The position numbers and the translations under genes are program-made. Source: Vandiemenella viatica (lineage: Eukaryota > Arthropoda > Insecta > Orthoptera > Morabidae). From it: a DNA stretch of 64,000 nt. The notes below the pieces were generated by a model, which ran no database searches, was not told the origin of the DNA, and worked only from the letters and a program-made list of their open reading frames with translations. Below are positions 46,037 through 56,493 of the stretch, one piece after another (position 1 is the first letter of the stretch; each line of letters begins with the position of its first letter). The stretch spans positions 69,623,832 to 69,687,831 of the forward strand of contig JARYHS010013631.1 in the NCBI GenBank assembly GCA_031002005.1, written 5' to 3'.

Positions 46037-46424
46037 GAGAAATAACTGTTACCTTTCGAATTTATAAATATTATTCAACTACTTCCATGCTGATTTTGAA
46101 ATTAGAAATATAAAAATTACTATTTTTATATTATATGATGTTGCATGTTTTGACACTTTTTGACACTTTTCATGCATATTTTAAGCATTTCTCATGCATA
46201 TTTCTAGTTTTTTGTGTTGCATATAATCTGGTCTCTCGTAGTAACTTATATAGAAAGTATAAAAGTGTCGTGTCATGTAAGAAGATCAAGATATTGAATA
46301 AACACTTTGGATGTAATAGTAGAATAGGTGGTTACAGCCCCACAATTAGGGCCGCGAAATTGAAGCCGTAAACTACGATCTTTTTTTTTTTTTTTTAATT
46401 GATGTTTAGAAAAAATGAAAACTG

Positions 46425-46971
46425 GGCTACACTGTATTCAACTTAAAACTAGGAGGAATTCATTAATATTGACAGCCTTTGATAATAAATTTGAGTTTTG
46501 GAGTGGAATAAGTGGATTTTTGTCGAGATAGACAAAATACGCCAATTTTCAACTAGCGCTTGAGCCCGAACGCTTCTTCCGAGAAAAAACCTTTAATGGT
46601 GAAATTTGTAGGAAATTTTATGTACTTTCATTTATAAAATGGAGGTTATTTACGAAAAGTTGATAGATTTAGAATTATAAGCAAAAAACCGCAAAAAAAT
46701 GAGATTTTTGGCCCTTTTTTAATTGTTTTTCAATGTTCCGTCATGAACGTTGCGTAAAATCTTCTAGGGATTTCCACCGGGATAGCGCGTCAGTAAAAAT
46801 ATACAGCGACGTTCCGTCATGGAATATTGTTAGCAAACATCAGATTCGGATTCAGCAACCCAAAAAACATACAGAATGGACGAAATCAAAACTACCCTAC
46901 AGCTTTCCAGTTAGGAGCCCTTTTGAGCACTAATTGACTGGACTATTTGTAAGGCCGTCTAGACTCTAGAC
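46425..46971 (-). repeat. Right arm of the large inverted repeat
   Basis: Inverted counterpart of 40130-41535. It lacks the 185-bp tandem array, having instead about 130 bp with two TTCCGTCATG words. The arm is cut by a hAT insertion at 46972 and seems to resume at 50172 with CTAGTTATTATTGCATGAATC, which resembles inverted 40165-40195. Confidence 0.7.
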
Positions 46972-47200
46972 CAGTGTTTCCCAACCTTTTTTGGGTCATG
47001 ACCCACTTTTAACATTTTTTTCTTTGCCCCCCCATATATAATTTTTAATAAAAAATTATTTGTTTTTAAAGAAACTCATATAGGATGGATTTGAAAGAAA
47101 ACACTTTAATATTGTCATAAAACACAGTAAGTAAAATTAAAAAACATATAATGAAATACTAAAATTCAAATGATTTTTAATAAAGATTTATTATGGCAAT

Positions 47201-47620
47201 TTAGTGTGACCCTTGCGCTTGAAGCTTGCTACATAGAGTTTTTATATTAGGCTCCAATTTAGTAAGCTTTAATCTCAAGTCTCCACGTTGTGTTATATCC
47301 AGTCGATTTCTTTTTTTTATCAGAAAATCATTTACTGCACTAAATCCAGATTCGGCTAAATACGAATATGGAAAAGGTAATAGAAGTTTTCTTGCACATT
47401 CTATTGCATTTGGGTATTTTATTTTAGTTTCTTCACAAAGCCATGCCATTGCACCTTTTATATTAAATAAAGTTTTAATTGACTCGTCATTTTGCAATTC
47501 TGCAAGTTCTTCTTGATACTGAACATCAGATATGTCTGACAAATCCACTAATGTAGGCTGCATCATCCATATTGGGAAACCAATTTATTTTCAATCAGAA
47601 AATCTTTCTTTTAAATCATT
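47201..47620 (-). pseudogene. hAT transposase C-terminal dimerisation domain
   Basis: The minus-strand frame from about 47566 contains ELQNDESIKTLFN, PFPYSYLAESGFSAVNDFL and KKRNRLDITQRGDLRLKLTK, ending LQAQGSH. This is the hAT C-terminal dimerisation region as seen in ZBED5/SCAND3-like proteins. It is the downstream part of a transposase whose middle lies at 49415-49870 beyond the LINE insertion. Confidence 0.85.
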
Positions 47621-47621
47621 G

Positions 47622-49411
47622 GATAGAATCAGGAAACTGAGGGGAAGGGAGATGCTCATAGATAAGGATGGAGAAGTAGTTACTGAGGATTTGAAAAAGG
47701 CAGAGATTTTAAGTAACTGGTTTAGTGAGAGCATTAGCGACAATGAATCAGAAATGGGAAGGTCTAATTCGGAGAACGAGCTTAACAATACGATTAGAAA
47801 TGAAGATACTAAAAAATTTGAAATTCATCCTGAAGAAATCATGAAGGAAATAAGCAAGCTGAAAAAACATAAGGGGGCTGCTGCAGATAATATTACTACA
47901 GATATCTTAAAGATAGTCGGATGTGACATTGTACCTTATCTTGAAATATTATTTAAATTGAGTCTGGATACTTGCTGCTTACCACAAGACTGGAAAAGTG
48001 CGACAGTAGTACCGGTACATAAAGGAGGGGTGAGAAATAGAGTCGAAAATTACAGGCCAATCAGTTTGACTTCAGTGGCAGGTAAATTAATGGAAAGATT
48101 GATATGCAACCACATCAGAAATGTATGTGAGGAACGTAAGTGGTTTTCAAGTAGGCAACATGGGTTCAGGCAAGGATATTCTTGCGAATCTCAGTTGCTG
48201 GGATATATGCAAGATATTTCAGATGAAATGGACAAGGGAGGCCAAATTGATAGTGTAGCACTAGATCTTTCAAAGGCGTTTGACAGAGTAAGCCACAAAA
48301 TGGTAGTAAATAAGGTAAAAACTATTGGAGTGGATGAGAAAGTGATTTGCTGGGTTGAAGAATTTTTAAAAGGTAGAAAACAGAAAGTTAGGGTGGGAAA
48401 TGTGGTATCAAAGGAAGTGGAAGTAAAAATGGGAGTGCCGCAGGGTAGCGTAATGGGACCATTCTAATGAATAATTGTATTGATTGTTTACTATCTGAAA
48501 TTAGATTGTTTGCAGATGACATAATGCTGTATAAAAGAATCAAAACGATAGAGGACTGTAAACAGTTGCAGGGTGATCTGAACAGGATATCTAGTTGGGT
48601 TGGTAAACATGGGATGAAGATAAATGCAAAGAAGAGTCAGCTTATTAGATACACAAATAAAAAACAAAAGGTTAATTATGAATATAAGGTGTGGAAAGAA
48701 TTGCTTGCTGAAGACTTGAAATGTAAATATCTTGGCATTACATTTGATAACAAGCTTAACTGGGCAGAACACATAGGACAGGTGGTAGGAAAAGGTTTCA
48801 AAATTCTGCACTTGTTGGAGCGAGTGATGAGGGGATGCACGAGAGAAGTAAAGGAATTGGGTTACAAAACTTTGGTAAGACCATTGCTCGAATATGGAAA
48901 TGTAGTATGGGACCCACATTTTGAGTATCAAATACAGGAGTTGGAGAAGGTGCAAAGAAGGGCTGCTAGATTTGTTTCTGGAAATTATCGCAGAATGCAA
49001 TCAGTGACAGATATGATAAAGGACCTGGAATGGGATTCATTGCAAGACAGGAAGAGGATGAGGGGGTTAATGGGAGTGTACAGGGCATATACTGGCAATG
49101 AGGCATGGAAAGATATTGCAGTAGGTATGAAAAGTAGTTCATGGAAGGGAAAAGATGACCATGACCACAAGCTGGCACTCGATTTCAGGCACAAGGGTGT
49201 GGGAAGATTTTCTTTTTTAGGTAAGGGTGTCAGGGAGTGGAATGAGTTACCAAGGGGAATGATGAATAACCTACCGAAAACGTTAAAAGAATTTAAAGTT
49301 AAAATTTGTAGAGGGCAAATGTAGGTGAGTGTAGGATAGGGGGAAGTTGGGTGTGTAGGGAAATTGCCACCGGAGCGTGTGCTCCATTGCAATTAAATTA
49401 AATTAAATTAA
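47622..49411 (+). mobile_element. CR1-like LINE, nearly intact reverse transcriptase, inserted in hAT
   Basis: Two frames, 47622-48466 and 48467-49324, make up about 570 codons of a reverse transcriptase broken by one small deletion/frameshift at 48463-48470 (GVPQGSVMGPF then a new frame). Seen: HKGAAADNITTDILK, ATVVPVHKGG, NYRPISLTSVAGKLMERL, ALDLSKAFDRVSHKM, LFADDIMLY (catalytic DD, about 48507), GITFDNKLNWAEHI, RRAARFVSGNYRR and a C-terminal KEFKVKICRGQM. The endonuclease and ORF1 are missing (5' truncation). The 3' tail is (ATTAA)n at 49391-49411. Possible imperfect target duplication: TTTAAATCATTGG and TTCAAATGATTGA. The first codons of the open frame (47532-47621) are antisense hAT sequence. 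Confidence 0.87.
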
Positions 49412-49414
49412 ATG

Positions 49415-49870
49415 TTCAAATGATTGACAATAATAAGTAAGGCTTTATCAGTAACTTCACATTTTTTGAGCCAAAAGAACTGTTCAAAGTCTTTGTTGTT
49501 AAGGTTTTTTCAATATAACTCTATATTGGTAATGAAACCAAATATCTTTGCCTTTACATCGACAAGTGTTTTATTATTTCCTTGTAGTTGCTTATTTAAT
49601 GTATTCAACTTTTCAAAGATATGTGCTAAATAACTCACAAAAGCTTTACCATCGATTGTTAACAGATACTTCATTTCGGGTTTGTCTCTTAAAAAATTAC
49701 TGAGACTATCAAACAGTTCCATAAATCTTTTTAATCAGTTTCCTTTGGACAGCCATCTTACTTCAGTATGAAGTAAAAGTCTCAAATACTGTTCATATTG
49801 TTCTTCACAAAATAACTTAAAGAGGCGCTCGCATTTGGCACTAGATTTGATTAAATTAATACACCTTACT
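49415..49870 (-). pseudogene. hAT transposase middle part
   Basis: Minus-strand blocks read INLIKSSAKCERLFKLFCEE, then LLLHTEVRWLSKGN (about 49780-49735), MELFDSLSNFLRDK, and YLAHIFEKLNTLNKQLQG down to about 49510. The LHTEVRWLSKG motif is characteristic of ZBED/SCAND3-type hAT transposases. Sequence upstream of this (toward 50163) is non-coding, so the N-terminal DNA-binding part has been lost. Confidence 0.85.
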
Positions 49871-50294
49871 ACAGCACTACAGGTGGCACATTAGGCGGTG
49901 AATCCCAAAAAGGTCAAGTTGACGACTCAAATCATCCAGATGATATATTTTGCTAACATCAAACGAAACTATACCTAATAATTATTTACAGCACTGCTTT
50001 AAGAATTTGCTTTTTTGCTATATTTTGTACCTATATCTAGCATTGCAATTAAATAACCCGAAGAGAAAGCGGTAAAGTCGTATCAAGTCAATTTCTAAAT
50101 TGCCCCCCTAAAAAAACCAAATTGCCCCCCTGTGGGGCGTGGGCCCCACGTTGGGAAACACTGCTCTAGACGGTCTAGTTATTATTGCATGAATCACGCT
50201 CAACAATACAAAATTTGCATCCCGCAGTCGAACGGTATATAGTCTTCTATATAAAGCAGTTGGAAAAAAAGTCGTCATCCTGTCCATAAACGTA

Positions 50295-50657
50295 CTATTC
50301 ACGGAAAACGTCATTTCGTTTAAACCTGCAGAATCTAATACTTTGTATACAAATGTTAACAGTATAAGATTTGCTATTAATATTCAACTTACCACAGCAA
50401 AAAAGTTCTGTATGATTGCGGAAGCTGGATTTTTGTGTATTCCCCTCGTGTGTCTCGTTTCGGCCAATATCTTGGTTTCCCAATAACTCCCACGGCACAC
50501 ATCTTTTATTATCTCGCCACACATATTGGTTCTTGCTTCCCCTTTCTAATAACTTCAATCCACCATAGCGTCTTATGTTATTTTCTTTTCTTCCTGGCGT
50601 TTCTCCTGGAACTGCAGAAGCAGAACAGGAACAGTCAACAGACTTAGGATTTGACAT
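50295..50657 (-). CDS. Unidentified 120-codon open frame
   Basis: An uninterrupted minus-strand frame starting MSNPKSVDCSCSASAVPGE, with a basic segment and a CC pair near residue 90. I recognise no domain. It is longer than expected by chance in this AT-rich DNA and lies just outside the right arm of the large inverted repeat, on the same strand as the nuclease-like pseudogene. It could be an exon of that element or a fragment of another one, or chance. Low confidence as a gene. Confidence 0.25.
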   Translation of the reverse strand: MSNPKSVDCSCSASAVPGETPGRKENNIRRYGGLKLLERGSKNQYVWRDNKRCVPWELLGNQDIGRNETHEGNTQKSSFRNHTELFCCGKLNINSKSYTVNICIQSIRFCRFKRNDVFRE

Positions 50658-51089
50658 TATTTATTTTATTACACATTCCGTTTTTTTTTTAGTTTATATT
50701 TAATTAAAGGTAACTAAATATTGATATGCTGTGATGATAAAACAGTTGAGCACCGATTAATATTTCTACAACATTAACCAGGAATGCCAGTCTCAAGATC
50801 CTTTAGGTAACTGATCCCCGTAGGGATAACAAAGTTAACCTTTTCGAAACTCGGTTTCTCTTCTGACACGTTTGTAGTTCTTTACATTTTCCTCAGCAAC
50901 CTTTGGGTACATAGAGTATTTTAGAACGCTTCTCTAGTGTGATTTATACGTTGAATTGCGTCTATTCCTTTTACCAGTATGATGTAAGGTTTATGTTAGA
51001 TAGCCACTATTAAGATGGATTGAATGGCAAATTGAACTTCTACCATTTCTGGAATTCCAAGAAAATTTTACTAGTTTTTCAGTTCTTTT
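50658..51089. other. Intergenic, nothing recognised
   Basis: AT-rich sequence. A phrase GAACGCTTCT..GTGATTTATACGTTGAA at about 50927-50960 faintly resembles the family 2 SINE body. Confidence 0.35.
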
Positions 51090-52005
51090 TTGGGGGGGGA
51101 GGAGGGATTTCAATTCTTCTCAGTGAAAAATGGAACCTTTGTGAATTACCTAATTTGTTCGTCCGTCCCTTTGTCAGAACCTCATAATTTCTGCACCCTT
51201 TAACTTAGAAATTAGTAACTGCGCACGACTTTAGTTACTTCCAACCGTAACAGGATTATAACATAAAATTTTGAAAAATCATGGGTAGTGGGGGTGAAAA
51301 TGATAACGGGTTTAAGTGGGAGGCCTGAAAGATATATTTTTTACATAATCTTCATGACTATCGTCAAATGAAAGCTGAAAACCCACAAATTCTCAAAAAA
51401 AAACTCTTTTATCCCCCCATTTGTGAAAGTTTTGTCTAAAACCGATTAAAAATACCATTCCCTCCCCCCTCCTTTTTATTGCCGAAATTACTGATCAAAT
51501 AATTTACAGATATGGTTTAGATCGGAATAACAGAAGAGGTTTAATACAAGATAGAGCAACTTTCAGGAGATTGATTCAAAATTTCAAGGGTTTCCAGGAG
51601 AAGGAGAAGACGAAATGTAGTAACATATGGACGGAAGAAAGCAGGAAACATCAAAGTGAAAAGATGAAGAATTATTGGAAGTCAAGAAAAGAAAGATCGA
51701 AATGAATGCACGGGATTGCTTTTCGTGGTCCTTAGATAGCCGATATCGAAGGGAAGAAGAATTTACAGTGATATGCAGCCTGCTAAAGTTTAAGGAAAAA
51801 CTATAGCGATCGTTCTGATATTTATGATTTTCGTAACATAAATAAATAATTTCGATGAATCTGGTATGTAATCAAGTATTTTTTCAACAAAAAAATCATA
51901 TGTTTCATTTGATGGAGAATTTCACGAATAGGATAATAAATAACTCGGGAAAATACTTTTTTTAAAATCTTCAAAAAAATTCCAAACAATGGTTGGTTGA
52001 GTTTG
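51090..52005 (+). repeat. Dispersed repeat family R1, copy b
   Basis: Collinear with 13900-14640. It is interrupted at about 51530-51785 by unrelated sequence that looks like degraded LINE coding DNA (a purine-rich AGAAGGAGAAGACGAAATG region). The end matches TTTGATGGAGAATTTCACG then ATAGGATAATAAATA. Confidence 0.6.
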
Positions 52006-52007
52006 AC

Positions 52008-52140
52008 CAGAGGTTCCAGTGCACCACCAGCTCACACAGGCCTGGATCCATGGCCTCGTGAGGACTGTGCCACACTTGAAACAACTGGAATCGTTACTCA
52101 TCTGACCAAGTAAACTTTTTCCACTTACGTAGGGTCCAAA
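52008..52140 (-). pseudogene. Tc1-type transposase fragment
   Basis: The minus strand reads KWKKFTWSDE then RFQLFQVWHSPHEAMDP. The WSDESRFQLF block holds the middle catalytic Asp region of Tc1-family transposases, and PHEAMDP follows it in some families. Internal residues are deleted, and it is only about 130 bp. Confidence 0.6.
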
Positions 52141-52848
52141 ATTTTAAAGAAGTAGGTCTAAAATATCGAGACAAAAGAATACTTTATAAAGTATATAAGA
52201 ATCAAGCTGCTATAATAAAAGTAGAGAATCACTGAGAGACATGCACCAGTCAAAAAGAGCGTGACTTAATATTCAACTTGTATGTAGAGGAAGCCATAAA
52301 GGAAGTGAAAGAAAAATTTGCATTTGTTATAACTGTTCAAGGAGAAAAAAATCAGTATGCTTACGATTTGCTGATGACATTGTCTTGATATCAGAAAAGG
52401 CTAAGAATAGTTGAATAGTTACTAAATATCATGAACAAAATACTGAAGGAAGAGTTTGGGTTAAATGTAAATTAAAGCAAGACAATAGTGATGAAATGTA
52501 GCAGATATAATACCAATAATACGTAGATTAAATATGGAAATATGATCAGATGCAATAGAAGAAGTAAGCTAATCCTGTTACTTGGGAAGCAAAATTACAA
52601 CCAATGACCGATGCAGGAATGATGTTAAAAGCAGAACAGCATTAGCGAAAAGAGTCTTCATGTAAAAGAGAAATCTTTTAGTTTCAAATATTGATCTAGG
52701 ACTTAGAAAGAACTTTTTAAAACTCTATGTGTGGATCACAGCACTTTATGGTAGCGAAACATGGACTTTAGGAATTCCATAAAGATGAAAAGTTGAAATG
52801 TGGTGCTATAGAATGAATGCTGAAAATTAGGTGGACAGATAAAGTACC

Positions 52849-54368
52849 GTGACTCAGGGTTACTTGGACCCTAGGGGGTAACTTGAGCCCATTACGATAA
52901 AATGATAAAATCCCGCTCGGGTACTTATTTGTTGAGGAGATGCACGTAGTTCCTAGTTTCCCCACTAGGTAGAAGAATTTTGCAGACTATAGCGCTATCC
53001 ACATGGTTATCTAAGCTACTTCCTGAATTTAGTTGAGGTTACGTTGTTGCCCAGCAACATGCACAGAATTTTCCACGGGACAACTTTTATGCTTTCAAAG
53101 CATACAATTCATTGTTGAAATCAGGGAAGCGCATTTTTTTATTGTCAGACCCCTTACTAACGTAATTTCAGCCAAAGATTGTCAACATCAATAGTTATTT
53201 AAGTTTTTATAATAAAATCTGCGACAGGGAGCCCGTAGCCTAATTCTAGGGTTACTTGAACCCACCACTGGCGTGGCTAATTTCAGCCTCGAGTTAGTAT
53301 CAGACGCTTTTATTGCACACCTTGAAAGCAAACGTCAGGATTTTGTTAAGACTCGTCCCACCAAAAAGAGGAAACTGCAAGTCCCAGCCGGAAAAAACAT
53401 TAGTGCCGCTGATGTCAATGATTCAATTGAGGATAAAACATCCAATCAATCCAATAAGAGGAAATGACAAACAGAGAAATCTTATAATAAGGAGCTCACA
53501 TCAAACCGCAAGAAAAAGCAAACGAAAAGAGCTGGGAATCATCGTCTGAAGATGCAGATGATTTCAGCCTCCAATCGTCGAGAGAAAGTGAGTTAAGTTT
53601 TTTGAACAGTGAATTTGATCCTTGGAGCTTGTAGATTTGCCGTCAACTAGTGACGCTAGTGAAGTTAGAGCGAAGAATAAATTTTCCAATCAAGGTGAAA
53701 ACATCATCGAGGATAAGGAAATGAAAACTTAGTTGAAAATGAACTAAAAGAAACATTAGACGAAGGCAATTTCTTCATAGTGTTGTGGGAGAAAAAGGAA
53801 TTTCCCGGCATCATCACAAATATTGATGAAGAAGGTGCGGTTGTTGAGTGCATGCAACGCACTCTAAAAGGTTGGAAATGGCCAGAGGTAAAAGACATTA
53901 TAAGTGGAGTGACATTAAAAAAAAGATTGATCCTCCTAAAATACTAAAAAGGGGAATATTTTCTGTCCAGTCAATCAAATAAAATGTCTAGATAAAGAAC
54001 CAATACGTAATATTCCGTTTTTGTAACTGTAATGTTCTGGAAAATATATTTCTTCATTGATTAAATTGTATTTTTTCAGATCCTATGTCTTACATGAACC
54101 CAACAGACGCTTACAATGCTTTATTATATGGAAACTAAACATGGGTCCAAGTAACCCAATCCAAGGTCTACTTGAAACCATATAAAAAAAAAAAAAATTT
54201 CAAGAATTTTGAAAATCAAATAAATCAAAATAGAGGTTAAATTCTTAATTTACAGGTATTCTTTATAAATTATAAGTATAAAGTAAAGAAATCATTCTAT
54301 ATGTATTAATATAAATAAGGATTGATCAGAAATACTGCTAAAAGCGGGTCCAAGTAACCCTGACTCAC
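52849..54368 (+). mobile_element. 1.5-kb DNA transposon with 23-bp TIRs, inserted in the LINE
   Basis: The left end GTGACTCAGGGTTACTTGGA is repeated inverted, with one mismatch, at the right end (…CCAAGTAACCCTGACTCAC). GTACC flanks both sides (52844-52848, 54369-54373). Comparison with the other LINE copy shows that the target had one GTACC-like site, so the boundary is well supported. A TA duplication with slightly offset ends is also possible. The subterminal motif GGGTTACTTGRACCC recurs at 52874, 53248 and, inverted, 54143 and 54346. Superfamily not settled. Confidence 0.75.
53273..53990 (+). pseudogene. Remnant coding sequence inside the 1.5-kb transposon
   Basis: The 64-codon frame at 53273-53467 reads SDAFIAHLESKRQDF, then TKKRKLQVPAGKNISAADV. 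A second frame at about 53775-53960 reads WEKKEFPGIITNID, then ECMQRTLKGWKWPEVKDII. The first resembles the basic linker near the C-terminus of pogo/Tigger/jerky-like transposases. The second resembles a small tail domain often following it (a short beta-rich segment with a W-WP motif). The DDE catalytic core is absent, so this is an internally deleted, non-autonomous copy. Confidence 0.4.
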
Positions 54369-54545
54369 GTACCAAATGAACGCATTTTGGAAATGACTGA
54401 TGCGAAAAGAACTATGTGAAAGAGGCTTACATAAAGAAGAGACAGTATGGTAGGTCATATTTTGAGACATGCAGGATTGGTTAGCTTGTTAGTGGAGGGA
54501 ACAGTGCAAGGTAAAAATTGCAGAGGAAGACAGAGGTTACACGTT

Positions 54546-56264
54546 CTTGGCGCTGTGTATTGAGGAATGTCGAATTCACGAAAAATTTCCGAAGTTGAAT
54601 ATCCCACGCGTCTATCGAAAATTACCATTTGGCGTTCAAAGTCTTAATTTTTTGTCACATGTTCCGCCCTTCTTTTGAGAAGTCTCAGACTTTATTGTTT
54701 ACTGGGTCCAAATGCTTTGTTGCCTCTTACACCTTTAACTTACTGTGGCAACACGTAAGATTCCTTATATATACAAAATTGATTTAATATTTATTATTAC
54801 TTTCAAACCCTCCGAAATTCATTTAAAATTATTAAGTACAAATATTGGCTTTATAATTCCGATAACATGGACTTGATCATATGTCAGTTTCGTTAAACTA
54901 ATCCTAACAGAATACCTATCAACTCTACTATCATTGAAATGTCTCTAACCCATTCATCCTTATATTCAGCCAATGGTTTCACAATTTCTCATTCACATCC
55001 AACTCACTCCTCTTAATTCTAACAGCATATATTTTAAACAACATGGTAATAAAAATGGATATACATCACATTATATTCTAATCAAGCAATAATATATCTA
55101 TACTACTGTATCAAATATCCTCATAAACCCATTACAGTTATTTTATACGATCACCACACTTTAGGTATCATCTTCCAGTTATTTTACGTCATCTTGTTTT
55201 ATATTCTGTTAGTTCATAATTATTTTTAGTTGTTCTCCGATCATCAATTTTATTTCTTACTTTGACGTTTTATTACTATCTCTCACACAGTTTTAACCTT
55301 ACGTATTTGCCTGTATTTCCTTGAAGCTTGCTCTTCAAACTATTATTTCATAAACATATCTCCAAGCTTGAACTTTATATCTCTCACATAATGATTAATT
55401 CAACACGGAAAGCCTTCCATCTATTGAGGAATTCGTTACCAGACTTTGGATCATTGCTGTAAAAGAGCACGAAATGACTACAGTGTCTGAAACATCAAAC
55501 ATATCACATGGTTGACGGTGGACTCATTACACTATTATTTAATTTTGTCTAACTAAAGTTACAGTTCCGTCTCTTGTGGCATTCCTATGACTGCACCCCG
55601 ACGATCTTTTCTAACCATGTATTAGATGATTAGATGATGGTGTCCTGCCATACACAACGTTTCTACAGCTTCATCCACTGTCTTCGTCACATGCGAAGTT
55701 ACTACCGCTACGACACGTAACCGACAGTCGGTGACGTGTCGTCGCAGTACGCCGGGAAAGAGTCAATTCTCACGTGTATTTGATGACTGTACGTAGGTAA
55801 TGAGAACAAGAAAGGTGGATGATGATGGAAAAACATATCAGTAAATCAAGCCGCGATTATTATGACCAGGAGTCTCTTTCCCTCAATGTCCCCACTTGGA
55901 ATGAGTGCTCGCTCCCTAGCGTTGTTATCTTCACCGGCCACCAAAGGCCGTGAGTCGAACACTCAAAACAATGGACTTCATGCAGTCAAGTCCACCTTGC
56001 TTACATTTTTGGCCTAGTTTTTTTGGCTCTTGGATAAATACAGCAGACATAACGTATTAAATGTTATGTAAAATTATTGGTACAATCTATTTACACATCT
56101 TTAAGTCATCATATCTCTTTTAATCGTAAATGATTTTCTATAATGAGGAAATAACTGGCATGCGTTCCTTATTAATATCGTGAACAAATATAAGTCGTAC
56201 CAGTTTTCGAAGATATCAGCTGCCGAGGGAAGTTCAAATTTAATTAAAAAATTCTTTCCTTACG
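54546..56264. other. Intergenic with one palindrome
   Basis: Mostly AT-rich without recognisable coding. CGACACGTAACCGA..TCGGTGACGTGTCG at 55711-55741 is a near-perfect 31-bp palindrome in a GC-richer patch. Confidence 0.4.
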
Positions 56265-56493
56265 GTTTTAAGCCTTGTTGACGGCTAAGGTCATTAGAGG
56301 AGGGATGGGGCTGGGGACAAGGAACGGGAAGGAATTCGGCCATGGCCTTTTTGAAGAAAGCATCCCGACATTCGCCTGGAATGATTTGGGGAAACCATGG
56401 AAAACCCTAATCTGGATGCCCGGGCGGTGATTAGAACCCGCGTCCTCCCGAATGCAAAGCCAGAACGTTAACCGTTCACCCACCACGCTCGGT
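56265..56493 (-). mobile_element. SINE (family 1)
   Basis: Same layout as the copy at 45794-46036, including the TTAGAGGAGGGATGGGG tail region and CCATGGAAAACCC. The tRNA head ends CCACGCTCGGT at 56493. The B box is mutated (GTGATTAGAACCC on the plus strand). No clear target duplication. Confidence 0.88.

Larger units (their letters stand above)
44990..46245 (+). mobile_element. hAT-like remnant (CGGBP1-related type)
   Basis: The ends are inverted: CAGGATTATATGCA at the left and CAGATTATATGCA (reverse complement) at the right. TGCATATT words cluster at both ends. The interior has a piece of coding sequence at 45240-45700 and a SINE at 45794-46036. No 8-bp target duplication could be matched, so boundaries are approximate. 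Confidence 0.5.
46972..50163 (-). mobile_element. hAT element (Buster/ZBED-like) with nested LINE
   Basis: CAGTGTTTCCCAACC at 46972 and its inverse GTTGGGAAACACTG ending at 50163 form the termini. CTCTAGAC is duplicated perfectly at 46964-46971 and 50164-50171. About 1.8 kb of the 3192 bp is a LINE inserted later. The transposase lies on the minus strand and is truncated at its N-terminus. Confidence 0.93.
52141..54545 (+). pseudogene. RTE-like LINE fragment split by a DNA transposon
   Basis: 52141-52848 and 54369-54545 are plus-strand remnants of the same LINE as 12133-13068. Readable pieces: KEVGLKYRDKRILYKVYKNQ, FNLYVEEAIKEVKEKFAF (about 52270), CYLGSKITTNDR (about 52580), SNIDLGLRKNFLKLYVW and YGSETWTLGIP (about 52770), then after the insertion MNAFWK-type sequence and HILRHAGLVSLLVEG-type sequence near 54460. 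Many stops and frame changes. Confidence 0.75.

Noticed and set aside
44982..46253. 8-bp target duplication for the hAT-like remnant
   Set aside because: The flanking 8-mers (ACTAGAGA and GTCTCTCG) do not match as direct repeats.
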